Shown here in pieces: positions 1-8,091 of a stretch of DNA of 64,000 nt. The stretch covers positions 3,286,001 through 3,350,000 of the forward strand of contig NZ_CP036401.1 of the NCBI RefSeq assembly GCF_004322755.1. The letters are read 5' to 3'. Positions within the stretch are counted from its first letter, which is position 1. Each line of letters starts with the position of its first letter. The position numbers were made by a program, and so were the translations under genes. This DNA is from Pseudoduganella albidiflava. Lineage in GTDB: Bacteria > Pseudomonadota > Gammaproteobacteria > Burkholderiales > Burkholderiaceae_D. The notes under the pieces are model-generated. The model was not told where the DNA came from. It searched no databases and worked only from the letters and a program-made list of their open reading frames with translations.

Positions 1-716
1 TCCTCGAAGATTGCCAGCGTATCCTGGCGGACCTGGAGAGTGCGGAAGCGGCCGCGGCGGAACGCAGTGCCCGGGCGACCGGCCACCTGCTCATTTCGGC
101 ACCGGCGGGTTTCGGCCGCCACCATGTAGCGCCGCTGATTCCGTCGTTCGTGGCCGAGCACCGCGACGTGACCGTCACACTGAACCTGAACGACCGCGTG
201 GTCGACCTGATCGGCGAAGGCGTGGATGTCGCGATCCGCATCGCCACGCTGGAGGATTCCAACCTCGTCAGCCTGAAACTGGCGGACAACCGCCGGGTGG
301 TCGTCGGCGCCCCTTCCTACCTGCAGCGCCATGGCGTGCCGAAAACGCTGGAAGACCTGTCGCGCCATAACTGCATGGCGATCAGCAGCGCCGGCAGCCA
401 GCGCGGCTGGACGTTCCGCGACGGCAGCAAGAACGTCACGCTTCGCACGGCGGGCAACATGAGCTGCAATGACGGCGCCGTGCTGCACGACTGGGTGCTG
501 GCGGGCAAAGGGCTGGGCTGGCGGTCGATGTGGGAAGTGGGGGTCGACATCGAAGCGGGGCGGCTGGTCACCGTCCTCGATGAATATGCGGCGCCCGGCA
601 ACGACAACATCTATGCGGTATTCGCCCAGCGGCGCCACCTGCCGCTGCGGATTCGCGCGTTTGTCGATTTCCTGCGGCGCACCTACGCGCAGCCGGGATA
701 TTGGGCCAAAGGCTAG
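1..716 (+). CDS. LysR-family transcriptional regulator, C-terminal part (cut by window edge)
   Basis: The reading frame is open from base 3 and ends at TAG 714-716, giving about 237 residues. These cover the linker and the periplasmic-binding-like effector domain of a LysR regulator. Typical features are the LISAPAGFGRHHVAPLIPSF stretch that opens the effector domain, the GEGVDVAIRIATLEDSNLV segment, and a GKGLGW turn near the end. The N-terminal winged helix lies outside the window, so DNA target and divergent partner are unknown. The last codons (AKG-stop) form the first unit of a degenerate 14-bp repeat that continues past the stop. Confidence 0.9.
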   Translation, partial: LEDCQRILADLESAEAAAAERSARATGHLLISAPAGFGRHHVAPLIPSFVAEHRDVTVTLNLNDRVVDLIGEGVDVAIRIATLEDSNLVSLKLADNRRVVVGAPSYLQRHGVPKTLEDLSRHNCMAISSAGSQRGWTFRDGSKNVTLRTAGNMSCNDGAVLHDWVLAGKGLGWRSMWEVGVDIEAGRLVTVLDEYAAPGNDNIYAVFAQRRHLPLRIRAFVDFLRRTYAQPGYWAKG

Positions 717-815
717 CCCGCCAAAGGCCAGCGTTCACCGGTGCCCGGTCAAAGGCATGCGGCCAAGGCACTCGGCCAAAGGTACGCGGCCAAAAACCAG
801 CGCTCAAACGTCGGC
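703..815. repeat. Degenerate ~14-bp tandem repeat over the LysR stop codon
   Basis: About seven imperfect copies of a unit close to CGGCCAAAGGCAnGC run from the last codons of the LysR gene into the intergenic region, at about 703, 718, 746, 760, 774, 788 and 802. The copies have drifted, and the TAG stop lies in the first one. The remaining bases up to the cspA terminator (816-996) show no convincing gene or site. Confidence 0.6.
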
Positions 816-996
816 ACTCGGCAGATCAGCGGGCTAAAGCCTGGGAAGCGGAAGAATTCGCCGTCCGATCGGCTGGCGAACGCAGACGGGAGAGCGCAAC
901 GCGGATGGCTGGCAATTGCAGGTGATCCGGCCGCGGCCCGGTCCTGGGAGCGTAAAGCAGCCCACTCTCCAGACATCGATTCAACAGCGACAGGCG

Positions 997-1022
997 AAAA
1001 AAATCCCCGGAAACCGAGGATT
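997..1022 (-). terminator. Rho-independent terminator of the cold-shock gene
   Basis: Read on the minus strand, the stem AATCCTCGG / CCGGGGATT (one G-U pair) with a UUU loop is followed by a run of seven T. It lies 25 bases beyond the cold-shock stop codon, as expected for a strong intrinsic terminator. Confidence 0.8.
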
Positions 1023-1046
1023 TTTTGTGTCGTTAGATCCAGCGTA

Positions 1047-1250
1047 TTACAGAGGCTGAATGTTCGATGCTTGCTTGCCTTTCGGGCCAGCGGTTACATC
1101 GAAAGATACGCGCTGGTTCTCTTGCAGCGATTTGAAGCCATTGCTTTGGATCGCCGAGAAGTGAGCGAACAGATCTTCGCCGCCTTCGTCAGGGGTGATG
1201 AAGCCAAAACCCTTCGAATCATTGAACCATTTTACGATACCAGTTGCCAT
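1047..1250 (-). CDS. cspA: Cold-shock protein, CspA family
   Basis: A 67-residue single-domain cold-shock protein that binds single-stranded RNA and DNA. The RNP1 motif (KGFGFI) and RNP2 motif (DLFAHFSAI) are intact and the length is exactly that of the family. The ATG at 1250 starts the family-typical [11 protein letters not shown] longer in-frame extension upstream exists but has no family support and lies in the leader. The gene stands alone with its own terminator. About 105 bases separate the start from a TATAAT box, a long leader like those that mediate cold control in other cspA genes. Which of the several paralogues usual in this group it is cannot be told. Confidence 0.93.
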   Translation of the reverse strand: MATGIVKWFNDSKGFGFITPDEGGEDLFAHFSAIQSNGFKSLQENQRVSFDVTAGPKGKQASNIQPL

Positions 1251-1354
1251 TACAATTCCTATTACAGTTAAATGAGCTTGCGCCCGTGATATCGTTTGAA
1301 GCAAGTATGCAATGGCAGACAAACTGCACTACCCTTGAATCTAAACGATCCCGC

Positions 1355-1360
1355 ATTATA
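1355..1360 (-). promoter_or_regulatory. Probable -10 box of the cspA promoter
   Basis: The minus strand carries a perfect TATAAT preceded by GG. A good -35 hexamer is not evident at 16-18 bases. Transcription would begin about 100 bases before the start codon and give a long 5' untranslated leader. Confidence 0.5.
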
Positions 1361-1592
1361 CCGAATACAGCGCCAAAAGCACGTCGTGAGGCACGATTTT
1401 GCGAAAATATTCGCTATTGTCGAGTGAAAAGTGATGAGAATCACATGAACGAGAGGAAAAATCCTGGAAAAGCCCATGGAAAATGCTCTCTAACAATGAT
1501 TCTTGCACTTTTGAAGCTCGGGAGACGACAAATCGATGGATGCAATTGATTTGGGAACCGGATCGGAACCAAAGCTGCCTTCCACTCCAGCC
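1361..1592. other. Intergenic region, no gene recognised
   Basis: This AT-richer stretch lies between the cspA promoter and the 11-bp repeat array. It holds small inverted repeats (GCGAA-N4-TTCGC at 1401 and GTGAT-N4-ATCAC at 1431) that match no operator I can name. No reading frame with a family match is seen. Confidence 0.4.
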
Positions 1593-1770
1593 CAACTTCA
1601 AGCCAACTTCAAGCCAACTTCAAGCCAACTTCAAGCCAACTTCAAGCCAACTTCAAGCCAACTTCAAGCCAACTTCAAGCCAACTTCAAGCCAACTTCAA
1701 GCCAACTTCAAGCCAACTTCAAGCCAACTTCAAGCCAACTTCAAGCCAACTTCAAGCCAACTTCAAGCCA
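1593..1770. repeat. 16 perfect tandem copies of an 11-bp unit
   Basis: The unit CAACTTCAAGC is repeated sixteen times without a single mismatch (1593-1768, then CA of a 17th copy). Because 11 is not a multiple of three, each frame reads the same 11-residue peptide repeat (LQANFKPTSSQ on the plus strand). All plus frames stay open through the array, so open frames of over 100 codons here are produced by the repeat. It is not a CRISPR: there are no spacers. Perfect identity points to recent expansion by replication slippage. Confidence 0.95.
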
Positions 1771-1861
1771 CCCTCGAAATGCCCGCCTCGCAAGAGTGCC
1801 CTCGCGTCGTTCGGCATATGTGTAACTATAGACAATATCGGCAGTGGCTGTTTGATTAATA

Positions 1862-2215
1862 TCAATCGTGCGCGGGAAAAGAGGGGGACTTGGGATCCCG
1901 GCTGACCCGGTCGAGATAGGTGTGGATTTGCGGGATGAGTGCGGCCCAGCCCGCTTCGCCGGCCAGCTGGCCGCGCACCGCCTGCTCCAGCCGCCGGGCT
2001 TCCTCGCCCAGCGCGGCAAAGCCGAATGAACCGGCCGAGCCCGCTACCGTGTGCAGTGCCTGGTGCAGCCGTTCCAGTTCCCGGGGGCCGGGCGCCGTGC
2101 CGGCGGCGGCCAGGGCATCGGCGATCTCGCCCATGCGTGCCGGAATGGTGGCGGCGAACATGTCGGACAGCGCCTGAAGGCGCTGCCGGTACTGGGGATC
2201 GAGCGGCGCGGCCAC
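1862..2215 (-). CDS. Stand-alone Hpt (histidine phosphotransfer) protein
   Basis: A 117-residue protein from a GTG start. The helix LHQALHTVAGSAGSFGFAAL carries the phospho-accepting histidine in the HxxxGSAG context of Hpt domains, followed by the conserved EEARRLE helix. It would relay phosphate between a hybrid kinase and a response regulator, neither of which is adjacent. It starts 17 bases after the upp stop and is probably co-transcribed with it. The frame stays open into upp, but residues encoded there resemble no protein, so GTG 2215 is preferred. Met at about residue 20 is an alternative start. No clear ribosome-binding site is visible. Confidence 0.75.
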   Translation of the reverse strand: MAAPLDPQYRQRLQALSDMFAATIPARMGEIADALAAAGTAPGPRELERLHQALHTVAGSAGSFGFAALGEEARRLEQAVRGQLAGEAGWAALIPQIHTYLDRVSRDPKSPSFPAHD

Positions 2216-2232
2216 GTGTGTCGGTGCGCCGC

Positions 2233-2883
2233 TTACTTGGTGCCGAAAATGCGGTCGCCCGCATCGCCCAGGCCGGGCACGATGTAGGCGTGGTCGTTCA
2301 GGTGCGAGTCCAGCGACGCGCAGTAGATCTTCACGCCCGGGTGCGCCTTCTGCACCACCGTGATGCCTTCGGGCGCGGCCACCAGCGCCAGGAAAATGAT
2401 CTGGTCGTCCGTCACGCCGCGGTTCTTCAGCACTTCGATGGCGTGGACGGCCGAATTGCCGGTGGCGACCATCGGATCGCACAGGATGAACGTGCGGTCG
2501 ACCAGGTCGGGCAACCGCACCAGGTACTCGACCGGCTGGTGCGTTGCCGGATCGCGGAACACGCCGATATGCCCGACGCGGGCCGATGGCACCAGGTTCA
2601 GCAAGCCATCGCTCATGCCGATGCCGGCACGCAGGATCGGCACCACGGCCAGCTTCTTGCCGGCGATCACGGGGGCGTCGACCGTCATCAGCGGGGTTTC
2701 GATCTCGCGCGTCGTCAGCGGCAGGTCACGAGTGATTTCATAGCCCATCAGCAGCGTGATTTCCTTCAGCAGCTCGCGGAACGTGCGGGTCGACGTTGCC
2801 TTGTCGCGCATGTGGCTCAGCTTGTGCTGGATCAGCGGATGATCGGTAATGAAAAGGTTCGGGAAGCGCGGATCTTGTTTCAT
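2233..2883 (-). CDS. upp: Uracil phosphoribosyltransferase
   Basis: A 216-residue cytosolic enzyme of pyrimidine salvage that converts uracil and PRPP to UMP and diphosphate. The PRPP loop (DPMVATGNS), the ILRAGIGM loop and the C-terminal uracil-binding segment ([12 protein letters not shown]) are all intact, and length is normal. It heads a two-gene unit with the Hpt gene. Nothing is unusual. Confidence 0.97.
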   Translation of the reverse strand: MKQDPRFPNLFITDHPLIQHKLSHMRDKATSTRTFRELLKEITLLMGYEITRDLPLTTREIETPLMTVDAPVIAGKKLAVVPILRAGIGMSDGLLNLVPSARVGHIGVFRDPATHQPVEYLVRLPDLVDRTFILCDPMVATGNSAVHAIEVLKNRGVTDDQIIFLALVAAPEGITVVQKAHPGVKIYCASLDSHLNDHAYIVPGLGDAGDRIFGTK

Positions 2884-2975
2884 GTTGACTAAAGTGCAGA
2901 CGGTTTGTGTCCCGCATTATCACAGCCCGCGATGCGCGCTGTCCATGCCGCGGCCGAAAAAACAGTTAGGGCAAG

Positions 2976-3197
2976 TCAGGCGATGGCCAGGGCGCGCTCC
3001 ACGATCGCGGCGCGATCGGTGCCGGCGGGCAGCCGGCCATGCGCCCCGCCCGGCTCCCGCGCTAGCCGCGACGCCACGAAGGCGTCCGCCACGAATGCCA
3101 GCGCATGCCGCAGCAGCAGTCCGGCCTGCACGGCGAGCACGATCCGCTCGGCCAGCCCGCGCGCACAAAATTCATCCGAGCCGGCGATCGCGGGTCA
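2976..3197 (-). pseudogene. C-terminal remnant of an AidB-like acyl-CoA dehydrogenase
   Basis: Between in-frame stops on the minus strand, 72 codons read as the last helices of the AidB/isovaleryl-CoA-dehydrogenase-like family. Key parts are LAERIVLAVQAGLLLRHA, VADAFVASRL and the closing LPAGTDRAAIVERAL. No start codon or catalytic domain precedes it: a stop lies immediately upstream and bases 3198-3443 show no continuation. I read it as the eroded 3' end of a deleted gene. The assignment comes from recalled family patterns, not a search. Confidence 0.65.
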
Positions 3198-3443
3198 CAC
3201 GTCAGTCGCACGACGAAGCTGCTGCACAGGTAGCCGCACCGCCATCCCCGCGAATCCCCTCTTTCAGTCCATGGAGCAACAGTTTTTCTCTCAAGCAGGG
3301 TAAATGTTGCTCTCTTTCATGTAATTCTTGCGGTAAAGTGATACATTCACGCAACGTGACCGCCCGTCTCGCCCGGATCGCGTACCAACAGGGTTCAATC
3401 GCCCGCCGCAGCACGAGATACCAGAAAAGACCGCAGCATCGCC
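3198..3443. other. Intergenic region upstream of the PAS-GGDEF-EAL gene
   Basis: No gene is seen. The segment must hold the promoter of the downstream signalling operon, but I find no convincing -35/-10 pair. Confidence 0.3.
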
Positions 3444-5174
3444 ATGCTTTCCAGTTCCACGACGCCACCGCCCGACTCCGCACGGCTTGCTTTCGACGCC
3501 ATGCTCGAAGAAGCCGGCGATATCGTGTTCCGGCTCGATCCAGCGGGAAACGTGCTGTTCGCCAGCCGCCGCGCCATGACGGTGCTGGGCCCGCAACGCA
3601 CCGTGGTGGGCCGCGCCCTGGCGGTGTTCGTGTCCGAACTGGATCGGGCCGCCCTGCAGGGCGCGCTGGCGGGGCTGGCGAACAGCGGCGTGGCGCGCCT
3701 TGAACTGCGCTTGCAGCCGGCCGACAGCGACGTCTGGTTCGACCTGCGCTTTTCCACCTTTGCCGGCGCGGATGGATCGGCGCAGCTGCTGGTGGTGGGC
3801 CGCGACCTGTCGGAACAGCAAGCCGCCGAGGAACGCCTGCGGCACATGGCGACGCACGACCTTCTCACCGGCTTGCCGAACCGCCTGCTGCTGTCGGACC
3901 GCATCCGCATGACGATTGCCCAGGCGCGCCGTTCGGGCCAGGGTTTCTCCGTCGCTGCCATCGGGCTGGACAGTTTTAAAAAGGTCAACGACGGGCTGGG
4001 CCACCCGGTCGGCGACGCGGTGCTCAAGATGGCCGCCGCACGGCTGAGCAAGACGCTGCGCGACAGCGATACGCTGGCGCGCGTGGGCGGCGACGAATTC
4101 GTGGCCGTGCTGCCCGGCACCTTCAACGAGCAGCAGATCCGCCTGGTCACAGGCCGCCTGCTGGCCACGCTGCAGGCGCCGTTCGAGATCGACGCGCACA
4201 CCATCTATATCGGCGCATCGGTCGGCGTGGCGGTGTATCCGCAGCATGCCGAGGACGAGGTGCGGCTGGTCGCGCTGGCCGATGCCGCGCTGTCGCGCGC
4301 CAAGGAAACGGGCAAGGCGCGCTGCGTGGTGTACAGCCCGCGCCACTCGAGCCCGACCGAAGAAGACATCTCGCTCGAAGCGGCCATGTTCCAGGCCGTG
4401 CGCGAAGGCGAATTCGTGCTGCATTACCAGCCCATCGTCGATGCCGGCACGCGCGAGATCGAAGGCTTTGAAACGCTGATGCGCTGGAAGCACCCCACCC
4501 TCGGCATGGTGTCGCCGGCGCGCTTCATCCCCATTGCCGAGACCAACGGACTGATCAACCTGCTGGGGGCGTGGGCGCTGAAGGCGGCCTGCGTACAGCT
4601 CAGGCAATTCCAGGAAGCAGCGAAACGGCCGCTATACATCTCTGTTAATATCAGCCCCCGCCAATTTCGCAGTGACAAGTTTTTAGACGTGCTAGACGAC
4701 GCCATTTCCTATTCCGGCCTGTCCGGCGACCAGCTCGTGCTCGAGATCACCGAGGGCACGCTGATGATCGACCCAAGCCACGCCGAAGCCATCCTCGGCA
4801 AGATGGCCGAACGCCGCGCCCGGATCGCGATCGACGATTTCGGTACCGGCTACTCGTCGCTGGCCTACCTGAAGCGCTTCCCGATCTCGGTGCTGAAGAT
4901 CGACCGCGCCTTCATCCGCGACCTGCCCGGCTCGCAAAAGGATGGCGCGATCTGCAACGCCGTACTGGACCTGGCGCGCCACCTGTCGCTCTCCGTGGTC
5001 GCCGAAGGCGTGGAAACCGAAGAGCAGATGGCCTACATGCGCGAACGGGGCTGCCGCTACGTGCAGGGCTACCTGACCGGCAAGCCGATGGCCGCCAACG
5101 CGGCGCTCGCGGCGCTGACCGAACGGCACTTCGAGGAAATCCGGCGCGGTGACGTGGCGCGGGTGGTGCAATGA
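3444..5174 (+). CDS. PAS-GGDEF-EAL cyclic-di-GMP turnover protein
   Basis: A 576-residue protein: an N-terminal PAS sensor (about residues 15-130), a GGDEF diguanylate cyclase domain with intact GGDEF (about 215-219), and an EAL phosphodiesterase domain (about 320-560). The EAL signature reads ETL (about 343-345): the metal-binding Glu remains and the Ala is replaced. The other EAL motifs (SVNISPRQF, LEITEG, DDFGTGYSS, VVAEGVE) are present, so either or both activities are possible. There is no membrane segment, so the protein is cytosolic. It overlaps the following HDOD gene by four bases (ATGA), indicating translational coupling. Confidence 0.93.
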   Translation: MLSSSTTPPPDSARLAFDAMLEEAGDIVFRLDPAGNVLFASRRAMTVLGPQRTVVGRALAVFVSELDRAALQGALAGLANSGVARLELRLQPADSDVWFDLRFSTFAGADGSAQLLVVGRDLSEQQAAEERLRHMATHDLLTGLPNRLLLSDRIRMTIAQARRSGQGFSVAAIGLDSFKKVNDGLGHPVGDAVLKMAAARLSKTLRDSDTLARVGGDEFVAVLPGTFNEQQIRLVTGRLLATLQAPFEIDAHTIYIGASVGVAVYPQHAEDEVRLVALADAALSRAKETGKARCVVYSPRHSSPTEEDISLEAAMFQAVREGEFVLHYQPIVDAGTREIEGFETLMRWKHPTLGMVSPARFIPIAETNGLINLLGAWALKAACVQLRQFQEAAKRPLYISVNISPRQFRSDKFLDVLDDAISYSGLSGDQLVLEITEGTLMIDPSHAEAILGKMAERRARIAIDDFGTGYSSLAYLKRFPISVLKIDRAFIRDLPGSQKDGAICNAVLDLARHLSLSVVAEGVETEEQMAYMRERGCRYVQGYLTGKPMAANAALAALTERHFEEIRRGDVARVVQ

Positions 5175-6697
5175 CCGGCGGCACAACCAACAGCCACCTC
5201 GGCGAGCAGACCCTGGCCCTGCTGTGGGAACGCACGCGCCGCCAGGGCGACATGCCCGCATTCGCGAAGGCCATCGGTGCCGTGCTCGGCGCCATGCGCG
5301 GCGAGGAAGATGGCGAGTTTTCCATGACCGAAACGGTGCTGTCCGATCCCGTGCTCACCAACAAGGTGCTGCGCCTGGCCAACAGCAGCATGTATTCGGC
5401 ATTCGGCCAGCACGTCAACACCGTCAGCAAGGCCGTGCTGGTGCTGGGCACGGAAGCCATCGGCCACCTGGCGCTGGGCCTGAAACTGGTCGAGGAACTG
5501 TCGTCCGGGGCCAGCGATTCCACGCAGGCCCATGTGGAAATGGAGAAGGCCGTGCTGGCCGGGCTGGTGGCGCGCGAGATCGCCGCCACCGTACGCAGCC
5601 CGCAGACGGAACTGGCCGTCGTCTGCTCGATGCTGCACACGCTGGGCCGCATGATGGTCACCTTCTACCTGCCCGAGCATTGGCAAAAGCTGCAGCAGCG
5701 CGGCGGTAGCGGCAACGAAGACGCGGCGGCGCGCGAACTGCTGGGCATCACGCTGGAGGAAATCGGCATGGCCGCCGCCCAGCGCTGGAACCTGCCGCGC
5801 AACCTGGTGACTGGCATGCGCAGCGTGGCAATACCGGGCGATGATGCGCCGGCCGATGATACGCCGGCCGATGACACGCCGGCCGCGTTGCCGGCGTCGG
5901 ACTGGGTAGCCGGCATCGCCACGCTGTCGCGGCACTGCGCCGCCTCGCTGTGGAACGACGACGAAGCGGGCGCCGCCGAGGTGGCCCGCATCAGTGCCGT
6001 GTTTTCACCGCTGCTGGGGCTGGAGCTGGAGCAGGTGCGCGGCGCCATCGCCCAGGCCCGCGAAACCGCGGCCGAAGAGCTGGCGATCGCGCCGCTGTCG
6101 AAACCGCTCGAACGCCGCGCCCGCGCCATGGCCCAGACGCGCCAGCGCGCCGCCGGCAACCGCATCCTGCAAAGCGGCCTGGCCGACATGCGCGACATGG
6201 TCGACAGCGCCAGCCCCGGCCAGATGGTCTCGGCGGCGCTGGAAACCGTGTACAAGGGACTCGATTTCTCGCGTGCGGTGGCGTTCGTGCGCAATCGCCG
6301 CGAGAACCGCTATGCGGCGCGGATGTGCTTCGGCTCGCTGCCGAAGGAACAGCTGGCGGCGATGTCGTTCGAGGATGCGTATGAACCCAACGTGTTCCAC
6401 GCGGCGCTGAACAGCGACCGCGTGATCTTCATCGAGAACGCGCGCGACCCGAAGTTCGCGGCCAAGCTGCCGCAATGGTGGAAGACCGGCCTGGCCGAAG
6501 CGCGCAGCTTCGTGATCCTGCCGCTGTCGGCGAATGGCCAGCCGACCGGCTTCCTGTATGGCGACTGGGATGAGACGTTCCCGGAGATCCAGCTGTCGCC
6601 CACCGAATTCGCCCTGCTGAACGATTTGCGGGGGCTGGTGGTGAAGGCCATCGAACGCCGCCACCAGCTCGAACTGGTGAGCAGCCGCGCCGCCTGA
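5171..6697 (+). CDS. HDOD-domain signalling protein with C-terminal GAF-like domain
   Basis: A 508-residue cytosolic protein. Residues about 25-230 form an HDOD domain (the metal-independent HD relative), visible in the DPVLTNKVLRLANSS and LGTEAIGHLALG helices. Residues about 335-495 look like a GAF sensor fold (ALETVYKGLDFSRAVAFVRN, FVILPLSANGQPTGFLYGDW). HDOD proteins act as adaptors in bacterial signalling and often sit beside c-di-GMP genes; here the start overlaps the PAS-GGDEF-EAL stop. A 15-bp triplicate encodes a DDxPA repeat in the linker between the two parts. Confidence 0.85.
   Translation: MTGGTTNSHLGEQTLALLWERTRRQGDMPAFAKAIGAVLGAMRGEEDGEFSMTETVLSDPVLTNKVLRLANSSMYSAFGQHVNTVSKAVLVLGTEAIGHLALGLKLVEELSSGASDSTQAHVEMEKAVLAGLVAREIAATVRSPQTELAVVCSMLHTLGRMMVTFYLPEHWQKLQQRGGSGNEDAAARELLGITLEEIGMAAAQRWNLPRNLVTGMRSVAIPGDDAPADDTPADDTPAALPASDWVAGIATLSRHCAASLWNDDEAGAAEVARISAVFSPLLGLELEQVRGAIAQARETAAEELAIAPLSKPLERRARAMAQTRQRAAGNRILQSGLADMRDMVDSASPGQMVSAALETVYKGLDFSRAVAFVRNRRENRYAARMCFGSLPKEQLAAMSFEDAYEPNVFHAALNSDRVIFIENARDPKFAAKLPQWWKTGLAEARSFVILPLSANGQPTGFLYGDWDETFPEIQLSPTEFALLNDLRGLVVKAIERRHQLELVSSRAA
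5840..5884 (+). repeat. 15-bp tandem triplicate inside the HDOD gene
   Basis: Three near-identical copies of GATGATnCGCCGGCC encode DDAPA-DDTPA-DDTPA in a linker. The unit preserves the reading frame. Confidence 0.85.
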
Positions 6698-6766
6698 GGC
6701 GCCGCCGGCTTGGCGGAAGCGCCGGCGCCCTGCCGGCGGCCCGTCCTGACAATTGTTCCCTGCGGC

Positions 6767-7870
6767 TCAGCCCTGGCGGCCGATATCCGGCGTGGTCACG
6801 CGCACGTCGCCGCACTGCGCGCGGTGCATCAGCGCGTGGTCGATCAGCACCAGCGCCAGCATGGCTTCGGCGATCGGCGTGGCACGGATGCCCACGCACG
6901 GATCGTGGCGGCCGAACGTTTCCACCATCACCGGATTGCCGGCCTTGTCGATCGAGCGGCGCGGCGTGCGGATCGACGAGGTCGGCTTGATGGCGATCGA
7001 TACCGTGATGTCCTGGCCCGTCGAAATGCCGCCCAGCACGCCGCCGGCGTGGTTGCCCACGAAGCCCTGCGGGGTCAGTTCGTCGCCATGCTCCGAGCCG
7101 CGCTGCGCGACCGACGCGAAGCCGGCGCCGATTTCCACGCCCTTCACGGCGTTGATGCCCATCATCGCATAGGCGATGTCGGCATCGAGCTTGTCGTAGA
7201 TCGGCTGGCCCAGGCCCACCGGCACGTTGCGCGCCACCACGTCGATGCGCGCACCGATCGAATCGCCGGACTTGCGCAACTCATCCATGTAGCTTTCCAT
7301 CCGCGCGATCAGCGCCGCGTCGGCCGTGGCCGCGAAAAACGGATTGGTGGGCACGTGCGCGAAATCCTGGAAAGGCACGTCGATCTCGCCCAGCGTGCGC
7401 ATGCAGCCGGCGAACTCGGTACCGTACTGCTCCTTCAGCCATTTCTTGGCGATCGCCGCCGCGCCCACCACGGGAGCGGTCAGCCGCGCCGACGAGCGGC
7501 CGCCACCGCGCGGATCGCGCACGCCATACTTGTGCCAGTACGTGTAGTCGGCATGGCCGGGGCGGAAACTCTCGACGATGTTGCCGTAGTCCTTGCTGCG
7601 CTGGTCCTCGTTGCGGATCAGCAGTGCGATCGGGGTGCCGGTGGTGACGCCTTCATACACGCCGGACAGGATCTGCACCGCATCCGGTTCCTGCCGCTGC
7701 GTGACGTGGCGCGAGGTACCGGGCTTGCGGCGGTCCAGCTCGGGCTGGATATCGGCTTCGCTGAGCGCCAGGCCCGGCGGGCAGCCATCGATGACGCAAC
7801 CGATCGCCGGTCCGTGTGATTCGCCAAAAGTCGTTACCGTGAACAGCTTGCCAAAGGAATTGCCGGACAT
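6767..7870 (-). CDS. aroC: Chorismate synthase
   Basis: A 367-residue enzyme that converts EPSP to chorismate, the last shared step of aromatic amino-acid synthesis, using reduced FMN. The signatures [18 protein letters not shown], the RGGGRSSAR loop and the C-terminal [17 protein letters not shown] are all intact, and length is normal. It converges on the HDOD gene across 69 GC-rich bases in which I see no clear T-tailed terminator. Confidence 0.98.
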   Translation of the reverse strand: MSGNSFGKLFTVTTFGESHGPAIGCVIDGCPPGLALSEADIQPELDRRKPGTSRHVTQRQEPDAVQILSGVYEGVTTGTPIALLIRNEDQRSKDYGNIVESFRPGHADYTYWHKYGVRDPRGGGRSSARLTAPVVGAAAIAKKWLKEQYGTEFAGCMRTLGEIDVPFQDFAHVPTNPFFAATADAALIARMESYMDELRKSGDSIGARIDVVARNVPVGLGQPIYDKLDADIAYAMMGINAVKGVEIGAGFASVAQRGSEHGDELTPQGFVGNHAGGVLGGISTGQDITVSIAIKPTSSIRTPRRSIDKAGNPVMVETFGRHDPCVGIRATPIAEAMLALVLIDHALMHRAQCGDVRVTTPDIGRQG

Positions 7871-8079
7871 GAGATCAATCTGAAAGAGCGGAAGGAACTG
7901 GCAATTTTACCGCTTTAGCATGCCGCGAGCCAGACATACGGGAAGCGCGGCCGTCGCGCCACAAATGTAACAATTTCTGCACAGCAATTACAGGCCGGCA
8001 TTATAATCAGGAAGCTGCGTGTAGACGCTGCGCCGGGATCCCGCCCAATCCGCTATAAAGGGTCCGGTCGACACCCTCT

Positions 8080-8087
8080 GGAGAAGG
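8080..8087 (+). promoter_or_regulatory. Ribosome-binding site of the REC-EAL gene
   Basis: GGAGAAGG ends four bases before ATG 8092, fixing the start of the response-regulator gene. Confidence 0.75.
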
Positions 8088-8091
8088 ATGC

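Noticed and set aside
1431..1444. GTGAT-N4-ATCAC inverted repeat as an operator
   Set aside because: It is short, has no matching neighbour site and resembles no operator I can name with confidence.
1593..1770. CRISPR array
   Set aside because: Units are directly joined with no spacers, are only 11 bp long, and no cas genes are present.
1483..1905. A 140-codon open frame through the 11-bp repeat
   Set aside because: The repeat keeps every plus frame open, and the flanking codons show no family, ribosome-binding site or codon bias. It is treated as a product of the repeat.
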